Notes: generated by a model from the letters alone, not told the origin. Positions 18,267-27,024 are shown, counted from the stretch's first letter. The stretch: 64,000 nt of DNA from Arthrobacter sp. CAU 1506 (GCF_005047635.1 NZ_SUKC01000001.1:496001-560000), one strand, 5' to 3'. Numbers and translations: made by a program.

Positions 18267-18323
18267 TGTTGCTCAACTCCCGTTAGTACTGCTGCGGAAC
18301 GCGGCCTGTTTCCGGCCTCCGCC

Positions 18324-18344
18324 TAAATGAACTGCATTCATTTA
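18324..18344. promoter_or_regulatory. Palindromic operator for the TetR regulator
   Basis: TAAATGAA (18324-18331), spacer CTGCA and TTCATTTA (18337-18344) form a perfect 8-bp inverted repeat, AT-rich against its surroundings, in the 184-bp gap between the divergent amine oxidase and tetR genes. This is the expected place and form for a TetR-family binding site controlling both directions. Confidence 0.75.
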
Positions 18345-18450
18345 ACGTCCACTGTAACCTGCACCACAGGATCTTGAAAAGGCTTGCGTAGGATGGTGAC
18401 ACGGGTTGTACCGCCGCAGCCCCGAGGGGACAAGGAAGAAGGAGTTTGTC

Positions 18451-19152
18451 GTGACAACACGCTCGGCGCGCGACGATGCCCCTGCCCCTCCCCCGAACGG
18501 ACATCGGCCGGCCGGCCGCCCCACCGAGAAGCTGCTCTCCAAGGAGCTCATGACGACGGCGGCGCTCGGCCTGATCGAAACGCGCGGCTATGAGGGACTG
18601 ACCATGTCCGGGTTGGCCCGCAGCCTGGGCGTGGCCCCGTCGGCGCTGTACAACCACGTGGCCTCCAAGCACGACGTCCTGCTGCTGCTGCAGGACCACC
18701 TGATGGCCCGCGTCGACGTGGCTGCCTTCTCCGAACTTCCGTGGCCGGACGCGGTGCGCCGCTGGGCCTGGTCCTACCGGGACGTCTTCACGCACCACGC
18801 CCCGCTGATTCCGGTCATTGCGGTGCTGCCCGTGACCGGTGCGCCGCACACGCTGGCCATGTACGAGGCGGTGGCGGCCGGCTTCCTGCGCGCGGGCTGG
18901 CCTGAACCTCAGGTGGTGCCGGCGATCGTGGCGCTGGAGTCCTTCATTTTCGGTTCGGCCTTCGATGTGACAGCGCCCGCCGACATCTTCGAATCAGGAG
19001 AGCTGGCCGCGGCGAACCCGGTCTTCACTTCCGCTGTGCGGACGCAGGATCTCAGCGACACCGGATCGGCCGCCGACGCCGCCTTCCAGCTGGGGCTCGA
19101 GGCCCTGATCGCCGGGCTGCAGGCACAGCTCAAAGCCGCCCAGTCCGCCTAA
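18451..19152 (+). CDS. TetR-family regulator of the amine oxidase operon
   Basis: A 233-residue regulator. The helix-turn-helix spans GLTMSGLARSLGVAPSALYN and continues HVASKHDVLLLL; the rest is an all-helical ligand domain with HHAPLIPVIAVLPVTGAPH. Its position divergent to the oxidase operon and the palindrome between them make it the likely local repressor. GTG at 18451 follows AAGGAAGAAGGAG; the frame is open to 18406. Confidence 0.9.
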   Translation: MTTRSARDDAPAPPPNGHRPAGRPTEKLLSKELMTTAALGLIETRGYEGLTMSGLARSLGVAPSALYNHVASKHDVLLLLQDHLMARVDVAAFSELPWPDAVRRWAWSYRDVFTHHAPLIPVIAVLPVTGAPHTLAMYEAVAAGFLRAGWPEPQVVPAIVALESFIFGSAFDVTAPADIFESGELAAANPVFTSAVRTQDLSDTGSAADAAFQLGLEALIAGLQAQLKAAQSA

Positions 19153-19242
19153 TCTTGGCGCACCCGGCCTGGCTCCCGAGCCCGGTAGCCAGACACCTCT
19201 TCGCTTCGCTCGCGTCGCCTCATCGGCTGTCCCCAACGACTG

Positions 19243-19285
19243 TTCAGATAACGCCCTTTTCAGGCCCGAACGGGCGTTATCTGAA
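19243..19285. terminator. Bidirectional terminator hairpin (family C)
   Basis: TTCAGATAACGCCC (19243-19256) and GGGCGTTATCTGAA (19272-19285) form a perfect 14-bp stem, extended by GACT/AGTC with one wobble. It lies between the convergent tetR and galK genes. The outer arms resemble those of the hairpin at 39868-39919. Confidence 0.8.
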
Positions 19286-19310
19286 TAGTCGATCTGGATG
19301 GAGGTTGGGC

Positions 19311-20555
19311 TTACAGCAGCCGGCGGGCTCCGTCCGCCGGGAGCACGGTAAACAGCTCGGGTTGCCGGTATCTGCGCGAGGCGAAAGCCCGCAAGACCGC
19401 ATCCCGCACCTTATCCAGGTCACCCACGGGAACCAGCGCGATGGCGGACCCGCCGAATCCCCCGCCGGTCATCCGGGCGCCGAGTGCGCCGTTGGCCTGG
19501 GCGGTATCCACGGCTAGGTCGAGCTCGGGACAGGAAATCTCGAAGTCGTCGCGCATGGAACCGTGGCTGGCGTCGAGCAGCCGGCCGATGGCCGCAGGCC
19601 CCTCGGAGCGCAATACCTTCACCGTCTCCACCACGCGCTGGTTCTCGGCCACGATATGTCGGGCGCGGCGGAACGTCTCTTCGTCGAGCAACTGCTGTGC
19701 TTCCGGCAGCCGGTCCAGCGGAACCTCGCGCAGCAGCGGCACGCCCAGGGCTTCCGCCGCCCGGGTGCAGGAGTCGCGGCGGCGGGCATAGTCACCGGTG
19801 GCGTGGGCGTGCGAAACCTTGGTATCCAGGACCAGGCAAACCAAGCCGGCGGCGTCCAACTCCAGCGGTACCAGCTGCACCTCTTCGCTGCGGCAGTCCA
19901 AGAAGACGGCGGATCCGGCGGCACCAAACAGGGAGGCGTACTGGTCCATGATGCCGGTAGGGGCGCCGACCATGTCGTTCTCGGCCCGGCGTCCGACGGC
20001 GGCCAGTGCCCGCCGGTCCAGCCGCGCCAGTCCACCTGGGCCACCGGGTTCACCCGGCCCGCCCGGCCCGCCCAGCGCAGCCAATCCTCCCCGCCGAACC
20101 GAGCCATCCAGCCCAGCCAGTTCAGCCAGGCCCACCGCCACGGCGCACTCGAGCGCCGCGGACGAGGACAGTCCGGCACCCACCGGCACGTCGGAGTCCA
20201 CCAGCAGGTCGAAGCCGGGCAGCCGCACCCCGGCCTGCTCCAGTGCCCAGGCCACGCCCAGCGGGTAGGCAGCCCAGCCGGTCACGGCGCCCGGGCGCAG
20301 GCCATCCAGGTCGACTTCCACGGCTTCGGTCCCGGACAGGGCGGAGGCAACCCGGACGGTGCGGTCGCCACGGACCGCAAGCGCCGCCGTCGTTGTTTTG
20401 TCGATGGCGAACGGCAGCACAAAACCGCCGTTGTAGTCGGTGTGCTCGCCGATCAGGTTCACCCGTCCGGGCCCGGCCCATACCCCGGCCGGCGTGCGGC
20501 CAAACCGTGCGGCGAAAGCGTCAGCGGTGCGGGCGGCCAGGGCGTCGGCGCTCAC
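19311..20555 (-). CDS. galK: Galactokinase
   Basis: A 414-residue GHMP kinase that phosphorylates alpha-D-galactose at C1 in the Leloir pathway. The signature GRVNLIGEHTDYNGGF is near residue 30-45, the ATP motif DVPVGAGLSSSAALE near 125, and MTGGGFGGSAIALV near the C-terminus. A Gly/Pro-rich insert (LGGPGGPGEPGGPGG) of about 20 residues between the two central motifs is unusual. The ATG overlaps the galT stop as ATGA, so translation is coupled. It ends at a shared terminator. Confidence 0.95.
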   Translation of the reverse strand: MSADALAARTADAFAARFGRTPAGVWAGPGRVNLIGEHTDYNGGFVLPFAIDKTTTAALAVRGDRTVRVASALSGTEAVEVDLDGLRPGAVTGWAAYPLGVAWALEQAGVRLPGFDLLVDSDVPVGAGLSSSAALECAVAVGLAELAGLDGSVRRGGLAALGGPGGPGEPGGPGGLARLDRRALAAVGRRAENDMVGAPTGIMDQYASLFGAAGSAVFLDCRSEEVQLVPLELDAAGLVCLVLDTKVSHAHATGDYARRRDSCTRAAEALGVPLLREVPLDRLPEAQQLLDEETFRRARHIVAENQRVVETVKVLRSEGPAAIGRLLDASHGSMRDDFEISCPELDLAVDTAQANGALGARMTGGGFGGSAIALVPVGDLDKVRDAVLRAFASRRYRQPELFTVLPADGARRLL

Positions 20556-21838
20556 TGCCCGCTCCTGGCGTCCGCATCAGTCCGGACAGCGTCCGCATCA
20601 GTCCCGTCGCCGGCCGCATCAGTCCCGGCGCCATCCGCACCAGTTCCGCCAGCGACCACACCGGCCCTGCCGGCATCCGCACCGGCCCCGCCGCCGGCCG
20701 CCCGCAGCGCCTCCGCGACCTGTTCGGGCAACGTGTCGTTGATGAAGGCACCCATCGCCGCCTCGGAGCCAGCCAGGTACTTGAGCTTGTCCGCCGCCCG
20801 GCGCGGCGAGGTCAGCTGCAGGTGCAGGTAGCCGGATTCGCGCAGCGCCGGATCCACGGGCGCCTGATGCCACGCGGCGATGTAGGGCGTGGGGCTGTCG
20901 TAGAGCGCGTCGAAGCGTCCCAGCAGCTGCGGGTACAGCTCCGCCAGCTCGTCCCGCTCGGCGCCGGTGAGTCCGGCCAGGTCCGCCACCTGCCGGTGCG
21001 GCACCAGATGCACCTCCAGCGGCCAGCGCGCGGCGAACGGCACGTAGGCGCTGAAATGTTCACCCTCGAGCACCATCCGCGAGCCGTCGGAACGCTCCTT
21101 CGCCAGCACCGATCCGGTCAGCGTCTCCCGCCCTCCGGACGCGGCAAAGTGCTGCTGCGCGGCCGCCGCCATCACCGCCCCGCGCGGCGGTAGGTACGAG
21201 TAGGCATAAATCTGTCCGTGCGGATGGTGCAGCGTGACGCCGATCTGCGCACCGCGGTTCTCGAAGCAGAACACCTGTGCCACCCCGTCCATCGCGCTCA
21301 GCGCGGCGGTCCGGTGCGCCCACGCGTCGATCACGGTCCGCACCCGGCGGGTGTCCAGGCCGGTGAACGAGCCGGTGTGTGCCGAGGTGAAGGAGACCAC
21401 CTCGCAGCGTCCGCCGGCGGTGTCGGCCCGGCCCCAGGTCGGGTGTTCCGGCACCGCCAGCAGGTCCGGACCGAGCGAGGGAAACCGGTTCTCGAATACG
21501 GCCACGTCATAGTCCGCGGCCGGGATCTCGGAGGCGTAGTCGGGCGTGCTGGGGCACAGCGGGCAGGCGTCGGCCGGCGGCAAGTAGGTGCGGGTCTGCC
21601 GGTGCGCGGCCAGCGCCACCCACTCCCCGGTCAGCACGTCGTACCGCAGCTCGCCGGCGGGCGTCCGTTCGGGAAGCTCCCGGGTGTCCTGTGTGGTCCG
21701 CGGAACCGGCTGCGCACCGTCGTCGAAATACAGCAGTTCCCGCCCGTCCGCCAGCCGGGTACTGGTCACGGCGGTGACCGGCTCCCCTTCCGGAACAACG
21801 ACGGCGGTGCCCGCCACGGGCGCATCCTGTTCCGTCAC
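20552..21838 (-). CDS. galT: Galactose-1-phosphate uridylyltransferase
   Basis: A 428-residue GalT that exchanges UMP between UDP-glucose and galactose 1-phosphate. CPLCPST binds zinc; the active-site motif HHPHGQIYAYSYLP supplies the His that carries UMP; HLVPHRQ and WHQAP are further conserved sites. The last 45 or so residues are an Ala/Gly/Asp tail made from a 21-bp tandem repeat (20571-20650) and are not part of the enzyme fold. Start and stop both overlap the neighbouring genes by 4 bp. Confidence 0.95.
   Translation of the reverse strand: MTEQDAPVAGTAVVVPEGEPVTAVTSTRLADGRELLYFDDGAQPVPRTTQDTRELPERTPAGELRYDVLTGEWVALAAHRQTRTYLPPADACPLCPSTPDYASEIPAADYDVAVFENRFPSLGPDLLAVPEHPTWGRADTAGGRCEVVSFTSAHTGSFTGLDTRRVRTVIDAWAHRTAALSAMDGVAQVFCFENRGAQIGVTLHHPHGQIYAYSYLPPRGAVMAAAAQQHFAASGGRETLTGSVLAKERSDGSRMVLEGEHFSAYVPFAARWPLEVHLVPHRQVADLAGLTGAERDELAELYPQLLGRFDALYDSPTPYIAAWHQAPVDPALRESGYLHLQLTSPRRAADKLKYLAGSEAAMGAFINDTLPEQVAEALRAAGGGAGADAGRAGVVAGGTGADGAGTDAAGDGTDADAVRTDADARSGQ
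20571..20650. repeat. 21-bp in-frame tandem repeat in the galT tail
   Basis: TCCGCATCAGTCC and close variants start at 20571, 20592, 20613 and 20634, exactly 21 bases apart. Seven codons per unit keep the frame, giving the TDADAVRTDADA-type tail at the GalT C-terminus. Confidence 0.75.
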
Positions 21839-22623
21839 GCCGGTTCCCCCGTTTCGGAGGCCACCAGCAGGTTGACGCCGAGTTCGGCATAGCGTGACCG
21901 GACCTCGTCCGGGATGCCGGCGTCGGTGATCAGCGTGTCCACCGCGGCCAGGGGGACGATCGGCGCGAGCGCACGGATACCGAACTTGGTGTGGTCGGCC
22001 AGCACCACCAGCCGGTCAGCCGACTCGGCGAGTGCGGCGTTCGTGTCCGCCTCCGCCAGGTTGGGCGTGCTGAGCCCGCCGTCCGGGTGGATGCCGTGCA
22101 CCCCCAAAAAGCACATGTCCACGTGCAGCGACCGGATCGCGGCGGTGGCCACCGGGCCCACCAGCGCTTCCGACGGCGTGCGCTCGCCGCCGGTCATGAT
22201 GACGGTCGCTTCGCCGCCGGTGGAGCGCCGGGCGACGTCCGCCCCGGTCAGCGAGTTCGTGACTACCGTCAGTCCCTCCAGCCCGGCCAGCAGGCCGGCC
22301 AGGCAATAAGTGGTGGTGCCGGCCGAGATCGCAATCGTGGCCCCGGGCCGCAGCAGTTCCCGAGCGGCCCGGCCGATGGCCAGCTTCGCCTGCCGCTGCC
22401 GGCCAAGATTCACGCTGAACCCCGGCTCCGCTTCCTGCGTGCCGCGCAGCCGGGTGGCTCCGCCGTGCACCTTGCGCAGCACGCCCTCGCCGTCGAGCGC
22501 CTCAATGTCCCGGCGCACGGTCATCTCGGATACGTTCAGCGCTTGCGCCACTTCGGAAACGCGCACGGTTTCGCGGACGCTGAGTTCCTGCAGCACATAG
22601 CGCCGCCGTTCCGGTGCCAGCAT
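21835..22623 (-). CDS. DeoR/GlpR-family regulator of the gal operon
   Basis: A 262-residue sugar-phosphate-responsive repressor. The N-terminal winged helix contains VRVSEVAQALNVSEMTVRRD; the effector domain has ISAGTTTYCLA, the phosphate loop of the DeoR sensor fold, and later LADHTKFG. As first gene of deoR-galT-galK, with overlapping stop/start codons, it probably represses the operon until a galactose-derived phosphate appears. ATG at 22623 is preferred because GGGAGG lies 7 bases before it. Upstream, on the minus strand, TGTGCGATGC-TGTGCTAC is a direct repeat that may be an operator. Confidence 0.92.
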   Translation of the reverse strand: MLAPERRRYVLQELSVRETVRVSEVAQALNVSEMTVRRDIEALDGEGVLRKVHGGATRLRGTQEAEPGFSVNLGRQRQAKLAIGRAARELLRPGATIAISAGTTTYCLAGLLAGLEGLTVVTNSLTGADVARRSTGGEATVIMTGGERTPSEALVGPVATAAIRSLHVDMCFLGVHGIHPDGGLSTPNLAEADTNAALAESADRLVVLADHTKFGIRALAPIVPLAAVDTLITDAGIPDEVRSRYAELGVNLLVASETGEPA

Positions 22624-22688
22624 GGCCGGGCCTCCCACAGATCGATCAAATCCGCACTTTCTCCCTCAAAGTAGCACAGCATCGCACA

Positions 22689-22732
22689 ACGACGTCGGTC
22701 CCCGTCTGCGAAAGGCGGGGCACCGACGTCGT
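22689..22732. repeat. Long hairpin with ACGACGTCGGT arms (family B)
   Basis: ACGACGTCGGT (22689-22699) pairs with ACCGACGTCGT (22722-22732), followed inwards by a CCCCG/CGGGG stretch with one bulge. It is the second member of the hairpin family at 14283-14331. It lies upstream of the gal operon start. Confidence 0.65.
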
Positions 22733-22860
22733 GCTGTCCCGGAGGGGACGGTTGCGCAGACGGATTCTGCGGTTTGCTGGATCGGGGTTGCCTCGGGCCA
22801 GACCTCGCCCGGCCGGCAGTGCGGCGGACGCGTTGTAGCGACCGGCATCGAACTGGCGCC

Positions 22861-22940
22861 GCGCCTCAGCCGCTAACGCGGTGCCTCATCGGCTAACGCG
22901 TTGCCTCAGCCGCTATAGAAGTGCGGCCGCTTCAGCTGCT
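22861..22940 (-). repeat. 20-bp tandem repeats spanning the dksA-like stop codon
   Basis: Units start at 22861, 22881 and 22901, each with GCCTCAKCSGCTA, and a degenerate fourth reaches into the coding end. On the minus strand each unit carries a TGA, at 22866, 22886 and 22906, after the real stop at 22932. Together the TGAs fall in all three frames. Confidence 0.75.
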
Positions 22941-23306
22941 GTGTTTCGCGGCGCAGCTGACGCAGTACTGCGCTTCCGGCCTGATCTCCAGGCGCTCACG
23001 CGGGATCGGATTGCCGCAGGACGTGCACCGGCCGTAGGTCCCGTCTTCCAGCCGTTCGCGGGCAGCAGCGATGTTGGCCAGCGCCTTTTCCGTGCTAACC
23101 AGCAGCGCTACTTCGCGGGCCCGTTCCAGCGTGGCCGTCGACCCTTCGGGGTCGTGCTCGTCGTCGGCCGGGATGTCGCGGGTCGCCGCGGTGACTTCGG
23201 CGATGTCCACGGTGAGGCGTTCAACTTGTGCCCGGTCGGACGCCTCCCGAGCATCCAGCAAGGCAGCGAAATGCGCCACCTCGTCCTGGGTTAGCTGGTC
23301 GCTCAT
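22932..23306 (-). CDS. DksA/TraR-type zinc-finger protein
   Basis: A 124-residue protein with an N-terminal coiled coil (residues 1-85) and a C4 zinc finger CTSCGNPIPRERLEI followed by YCVSCA. This is the DksA/TraR layout, whose members enter the RNA polymerase secondary channel or, in actinobacteria, act as general stress and transcription-modulating factors. AGGAGG lies 5 bases before the ATG, and GATAAT about 30 bases further up is a likely -10 box. Confidence 0.92.
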   Translation of the reverse strand: MSDQLTQDEVAHFAALLDAREASDRAQVERLTVDIAEVTAATRDIPADDEHDPEGSTATLERAREVALLVSTEKALANIAAARERLEDGTYGRCTSCGNPIPRERLEIRPEAQYCVSCAAKHSS

Positions 23307-23421
23307 GCTGGCCTCCTATCCACGCACAGTCCGGCATTATCCGAACCGGAGTGCCCCTAGAATACGCCGTTGTGGCAGCCGCGGAACCGTCTGCCGACAA
23401 AAGGCCGGACAACCGCCAGGG

Positions 23422-24933
23422 TCAGCCGTTGAGCTTGCCGGCCATCCGCTCGCGCATGGCCACGCTGGCAGAGTTCAGCCCGATGATCCGGACTTCTTTT
23501 CCGTGGTTCCGGTACTTCTCGGTGATCGCATCGAGCGCCACCACCGTGGAGGCATCCCAGAGGTGCGAGGCGTGCATGTCGATGACCACCTTGTCCGGGT
23601 CCAGCGCATAGTCGAACTGCGTGTAGAGGTCGTTCGAGGACGCGAAGAACAACTCGCCGTCGACCACATAGGTAGCGGTCTCTTTGCCGTTCACCTCCAG
23701 CACGGTCCGCTCCACCGTCACCAGATGCGACACCCGGTTAGCGAAGAGCACCATGGCGGTCAGCACACCGAGTCCCACGCCGACGGCCAGGTTGTGGGTG
23801 GCCACGGTGGCGACCACGGTGACCAGCATGACGGCGGTCTCGCTCTTCGGCATCATCTTCAAGGTCGAGGGCTTGATGCTGTGCCAGTCGAAGGTCGCGC
23901 AGGACACGAAGATCATCACCGCCACCAGGGCGGCCATCGGGATCAGCGCCACCACGTCGCCCAGAACCACTACCAGAATCAGCAGGAACACGCCGGCCAG
24001 GAAGGTGGAGATCCGCGTCCGGCTCCCCGAAGCCCGGACATTGATCATGGTCTGGCCGATCATCGCGCAGCCACCCATCCCGCCAAAGAAGCCGGTGATG
24101 ATGTTGGCCGCTCCCTGACCCCACGACTCCCGGGTCTTGGACGAACGGGTGTCGGTGATGTCATCCACCAGCTTGGCCGTCATCAGCGATTCGAGCAGGC
24201 CCACGAAAGCCATGGTCAGGGCATACGGGAAGACGACGCCGAAGGTGTCCCAACTCAGCGGCACTTGGGGGAAGAACAGGGCGGGCAGGCTGTCCGGCAG
24301 TTCGCCCTTGTCCCCTACAGTCGGCACGGCAACAGACGCGAACACCGTGATCAGCGTCAGCACCACAATCGCCACCAGCGGCGCCGGCACCGCACGGGTC
24401 AATTTCGGCAGGCCAAAAACAATCGCCAGCGCCAAGGCGGTCAGTGGGTACACCAGCCACGGAACGCCCAGAAGCTCGGGCACCTGCGCCATAAACACCA
24501 AGATCGCCAATGCGTTGACGAAGCCCACCATCACCTGCCGCGGGATGAACCGCATCAGCTTGGCCACACCGAGCAGCGCCAGCAGCACCTGCAACACCCC
24601 GGCCAGGATCACGGCTGCCACCAGATAGTCCAGTCCGTGGCTGTCCATCAGCGGGGCAATCACCAGCGCCACCGCGCCGGTGGCCGCGGAGATCATCGCC
24701 GGCCGGCCGCCCAGGAAGGCAATGGATACGGCCATGGTGAAGGATGCGAACAGCCCGATGCGCGGATCGACGCCGGCGATGATGGAGAACGCAATGGCCT
24801 CCGGGATCAGGGCCAGCGCCACCACCAGCCCGCCGAGCACTTCGGTCTTCAGCAGCCGCGGTGATTTGAGCGTCCGCAGGACGGACTGACGTTCTTCGGG
24901 AGTCAGGTCCGGCTGCGCGGTCATCTTGGGCAC
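23422..24933 (-). CDS. SulP-family anion transporter with STAS domain
   Basis: A 503-residue SLC26/SulP protein. The membrane domain (about 25-400) has ALALIPEAIAFSIIAGVDP, the conserved first-helix region, and MGGCAMIGQTMINVRASG. A C-terminal STAS domain starts near 415. Prokaryotic relatives carry sulfate, bicarbonate or dicarboxylates; no carbonic anhydrase or sulfur gene adjoins to decide. GTG at 24933 has GGAG at 6-base spacing and is preferred to ATG at 24924. Confidence 0.92.
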   Translation of the reverse strand: MPKMTAQPDLTPEERQSVLRTLKSPRLLKTEVLGGLVVALALIPEAIAFSIIAGVDPRIGLFASFTMAVSIAFLGGRPAMISAATGAVALVIAPLMDSHGLDYLVAAVILAGVLQVLLALLGVAKLMRFIPRQVMVGFVNALAILVFMAQVPELLGVPWLVYPLTALALAIVFGLPKLTRAVPAPLVAIVVLTLITVFASVAVPTVGDKGELPDSLPALFFPQVPLSWDTFGVVFPYALTMAFVGLLESLMTAKLVDDITDTRSSKTRESWGQGAANIITGFFGGMGGCAMIGQTMINVRASGSRTRISTFLAGVFLLILVVVLGDVVALIPMAALVAVMIFVSCATFDWHSIKPSTLKMMPKSETAVMLVTVVATVATHNLAVGVGLGVLTAMVLFANRVSHLVTVERTVLEVNGKETATYVVDGELFFASSNDLYTQFDYALDPDKVVIDMHASHLWDASTVVALDAITEKYRNHGKEVRIIGLNSASVAMRERMAGKLNG

Positions 24934-25067
24934 CGGGGGCTCCGATCTTGTGGTGGGGGAACGATCAATTCTACCGGCGGCCCGTGGCCAGAGGTGCTGC
25001 CCTCCCCTGCCAAAGCCCCTGCCGCTGCCGCATCGCCAGCGGTACGCTCTGTGCAGGAGGTACCGCC

Positions 25068-26642
25068 ATGGCAGCCGAACTTCAGACCGACGTGCTGATC
25101 ATCGGGGCCGGTCCCACCGGGCTCATGCTCGCCAACTGGCTGGCCAAGCTGAACATCAAGCACATCATCGCCGACGGCAAGTCGGGCCCCACCCGCGAAT
25201 CGCGGGCACTGGGCGTGCAGGCCCGCAGCATGGAAATCTACGACCAATTGGACCTCGCCGGCACCATTGTGGCCGAAGGGAACCTGGCGGAAGCAGCCGT
25301 CATCGGGTTCGGCCCGAAGCCCCGCGGCCGGATCCCGCTGGGCAGGATGGGCCGTGGCATCACGCCGTTCCCGGGCATCATGTTCTACGAGCAGAGCAAG
25401 AACGAAGAGCTGCTGCTGCGGAACCTGAAGGTACTGGGCGGCGAAGTGCTCTGGGAGTGCCGGCTGGCCGAGCTGGACATCGTGGAGGGCGGCACGTCTC
25501 CGGACTACCCCGTCCGGGCCAGGCTGACCGGCCCGGCAGGCGAGGCCGTGATCCGTGCCCGCTACTGTGTCGGGGCGGACGGGGCCTCCTCGGCGGTGCG
25601 CACCAGCCGCGGCATCAGCTTCGAGGGCTCCACCAGTCCGCATACCTTCTTCGTCTGCGATGCCACGGACGTCCGCGGCCTGTCCGATGAAGCGATCAAC
25701 ATCCGGGCCGGCATGGACGAGTTCCTGCTGGGTTTCCCCATGACGGGCCCCGGCCACGAGCGGCTCATCGGCGTCGTCGGCGATGCCGCTGCCGGCGTGC
25801 AGGGTCACAACAACGACGGCGGTGCGGAGGTTTCGGAGGAGGCCATCCGAGGGCGTTTGGCTGACAAGTTCGACGTCGGCTACGGCGGCTCGAACTGGTT
25901 CTCCACCTATCGCGTGCATCACCGGATCGCCGGGCAGTTCCGCGACGGCCCGGTGTTCCTCGCCGGGGACGCCGCGCACGTCCACTCCCCCGTGGGCGCG
26001 CAGGGTATGAACACCGGCCTGCAGGACGCCCACAATTTGGCCTTCAAATTCGCCGACATATTGAGCGGTCAGGCGGCGGACTCTTACCTGGACCGCTACC
26101 AGACCGAGCGGCGACCGGTGGCGGTGCGGCTGCTGCAGACCACCGACCGGGTCTTCGGGTTCGTCACGTCCACGACGCCCTGGGCCATCGCTGCCCGGAA
26201 ATGGGTGCTGCAGTTCCTGATCCCGGTGGTCACACGCGTCGTGCCCCGGACCTCGGGTGCCTCGCGCATGTTCGGCTATCTGTCGCAGACCCGGATCCAC
26301 TACTGGATGACCCCGGACGCGAAGGAAGCGGCCGGCGGCCGGCGCGGCAAAGTGGTGGGGCGGCGGCTGCCGTACGCGGGCAGCAACTTCGATACGCTGC
26401 GCAGCCTGCAGTGGCAGGTGCACTCCTACGGTGAGCCCGGCCCCGCCGTCGTCAATCATGTGCAGGCAGCGCTGGGGCTGACCATGCACGTGCTGCCGCG
26501 CGCCGGGAACACCACGCTGGATCCGGCGCAGCTGTACCTGGTGCGGCCGGATGGCTTCGTCGCGGCCCAGGCGGTGCCCAGCCACGCAGTCTCAACGTTC
26601 ACCGAGGCACTGCGGCGCGGACGCCGGTCTGTCAAAGTCTGA
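25068..26642 (+). CDS. FAD-dependent aromatic hydroxylase-type monooxygenase
   Basis: A 524-residue class A flavoprotein monooxygenase. The FAD motif GAGPTGLMLANWLA is at residues 13-26, CVGADGASSAVR is the DG motif and FLAGDAAHVHSPVGAQGMNT the GD motif that binds FAD and NAD(P)H. Related enzymes hydroxylate phenols or polyketides (MhpA, PgaE, PHBH groups). GCAGGAGGTACC precedes the ATG at good spacing. The GYD-domain gene starts 43 bp downstream and is probably co-transcribed. Confidence 0.92.
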   Translation: MAAELQTDVLIIGAGPTGLMLANWLAKLNIKHIIADGKSGPTRESRALGVQARSMEIYDQLDLAGTIVAEGNLAEAAVIGFGPKPRGRIPLGRMGRGITPFPGIMFYEQSKNEELLLRNLKVLGGEVLWECRLAELDIVEGGTSPDYPVRARLTGPAGEAVIRARYCVGADGASSAVRTSRGISFEGSTSPHTFFVCDATDVRGLSDEAINIRAGMDEFLLGFPMTGPGHERLIGVVGDAAAGVQGHNNDGGAEVSEEAIRGRLADKFDVGYGGSNWFSTYRVHHRIAGQFRDGPVFLAGDAAHVHSPVGAQGMNTGLQDAHNLAFKFADILSGQAADSYLDRYQTERRPVAVRLLQTTDRVFGFVTSTTPWAIAARKWVLQFLIPVVTRVVPRTSGASRMFGYLSQTRIHYWMTPDAKEAAGGRRGKVVGRRLPYAGSNFDTLRSLQWQVHSYGEPGPAVVNHVQAALGLTMHVLPRAGNTTLDPAQLYLVRPDGFVAAQAVPSHAVSTFTEALRRGRRSVKV

Positions 26643-26685
26643 CTGTAGGCCAGCTCAGGGCCGGAACCATTCGAAAGGAAAGACA

Positions 26686-27024
26686 ATGGCGCTCTATCTA
26701 TCGACGTTCAGCTACACCCCGGAGGCCTGGGCCAGAATGATCAACAACCCGGAAGACCGGGGGAAGGCCGCCAGGGCCTACATCGAGTCCGTCGGCGGAA
26801 AGCTGCACGGCTTCTGGTACGCCTTCGGAACGCACGACGGGTACAACCTCTGGGAGGCTCCGGACAACGTCTCCATGGCCGCAGTGGCGCTGGCCATCAG
26901 CGGAGGCGGCGCGATGAGCTCCTTCGAGACAACGGTGCTGCTGACCGTCGATGAGACGATCGATGCCTTGCGGATGGCCGGTGAAGTCCGCTACCGGGCT
27001 CCCGGTGCGGCCAGCACCGGCTAG
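26686..27024 (+). CDS. GYD-domain protein
   Basis: A 112-residue ferredoxin-like protein of the GYD family (TFSYTPEAWARMINNPEDRG, then HDGYNLWEAPD). GYD proteins are small, often dimeric, and of unknown biochemical role. AAAGGA before the ATG supports the start. Following a monooxygenase it may serve the same substrate. Its TAG shares the bases CTAG with the stop codon of the convergent universal stress gene. Confidence 0.88.
   Translation: MALYLSTFSYTPEAWARMINNPEDRGKAARAYIESVGGKLHGFWYAFGTHDGYNLWEAPDNVSMAAVALAISGGGAMSSFETTVLLTVDETIDALRMAGEVRYRAPGAASTG

Noticed and set aside
23358-23611. TAGAAT followed by a GTG-started plus-strand frame over the sulP 3' end
   Set aside because: The frame is antisense to a conserved STAS domain and its product has no family features; the promoter match is only a single box.
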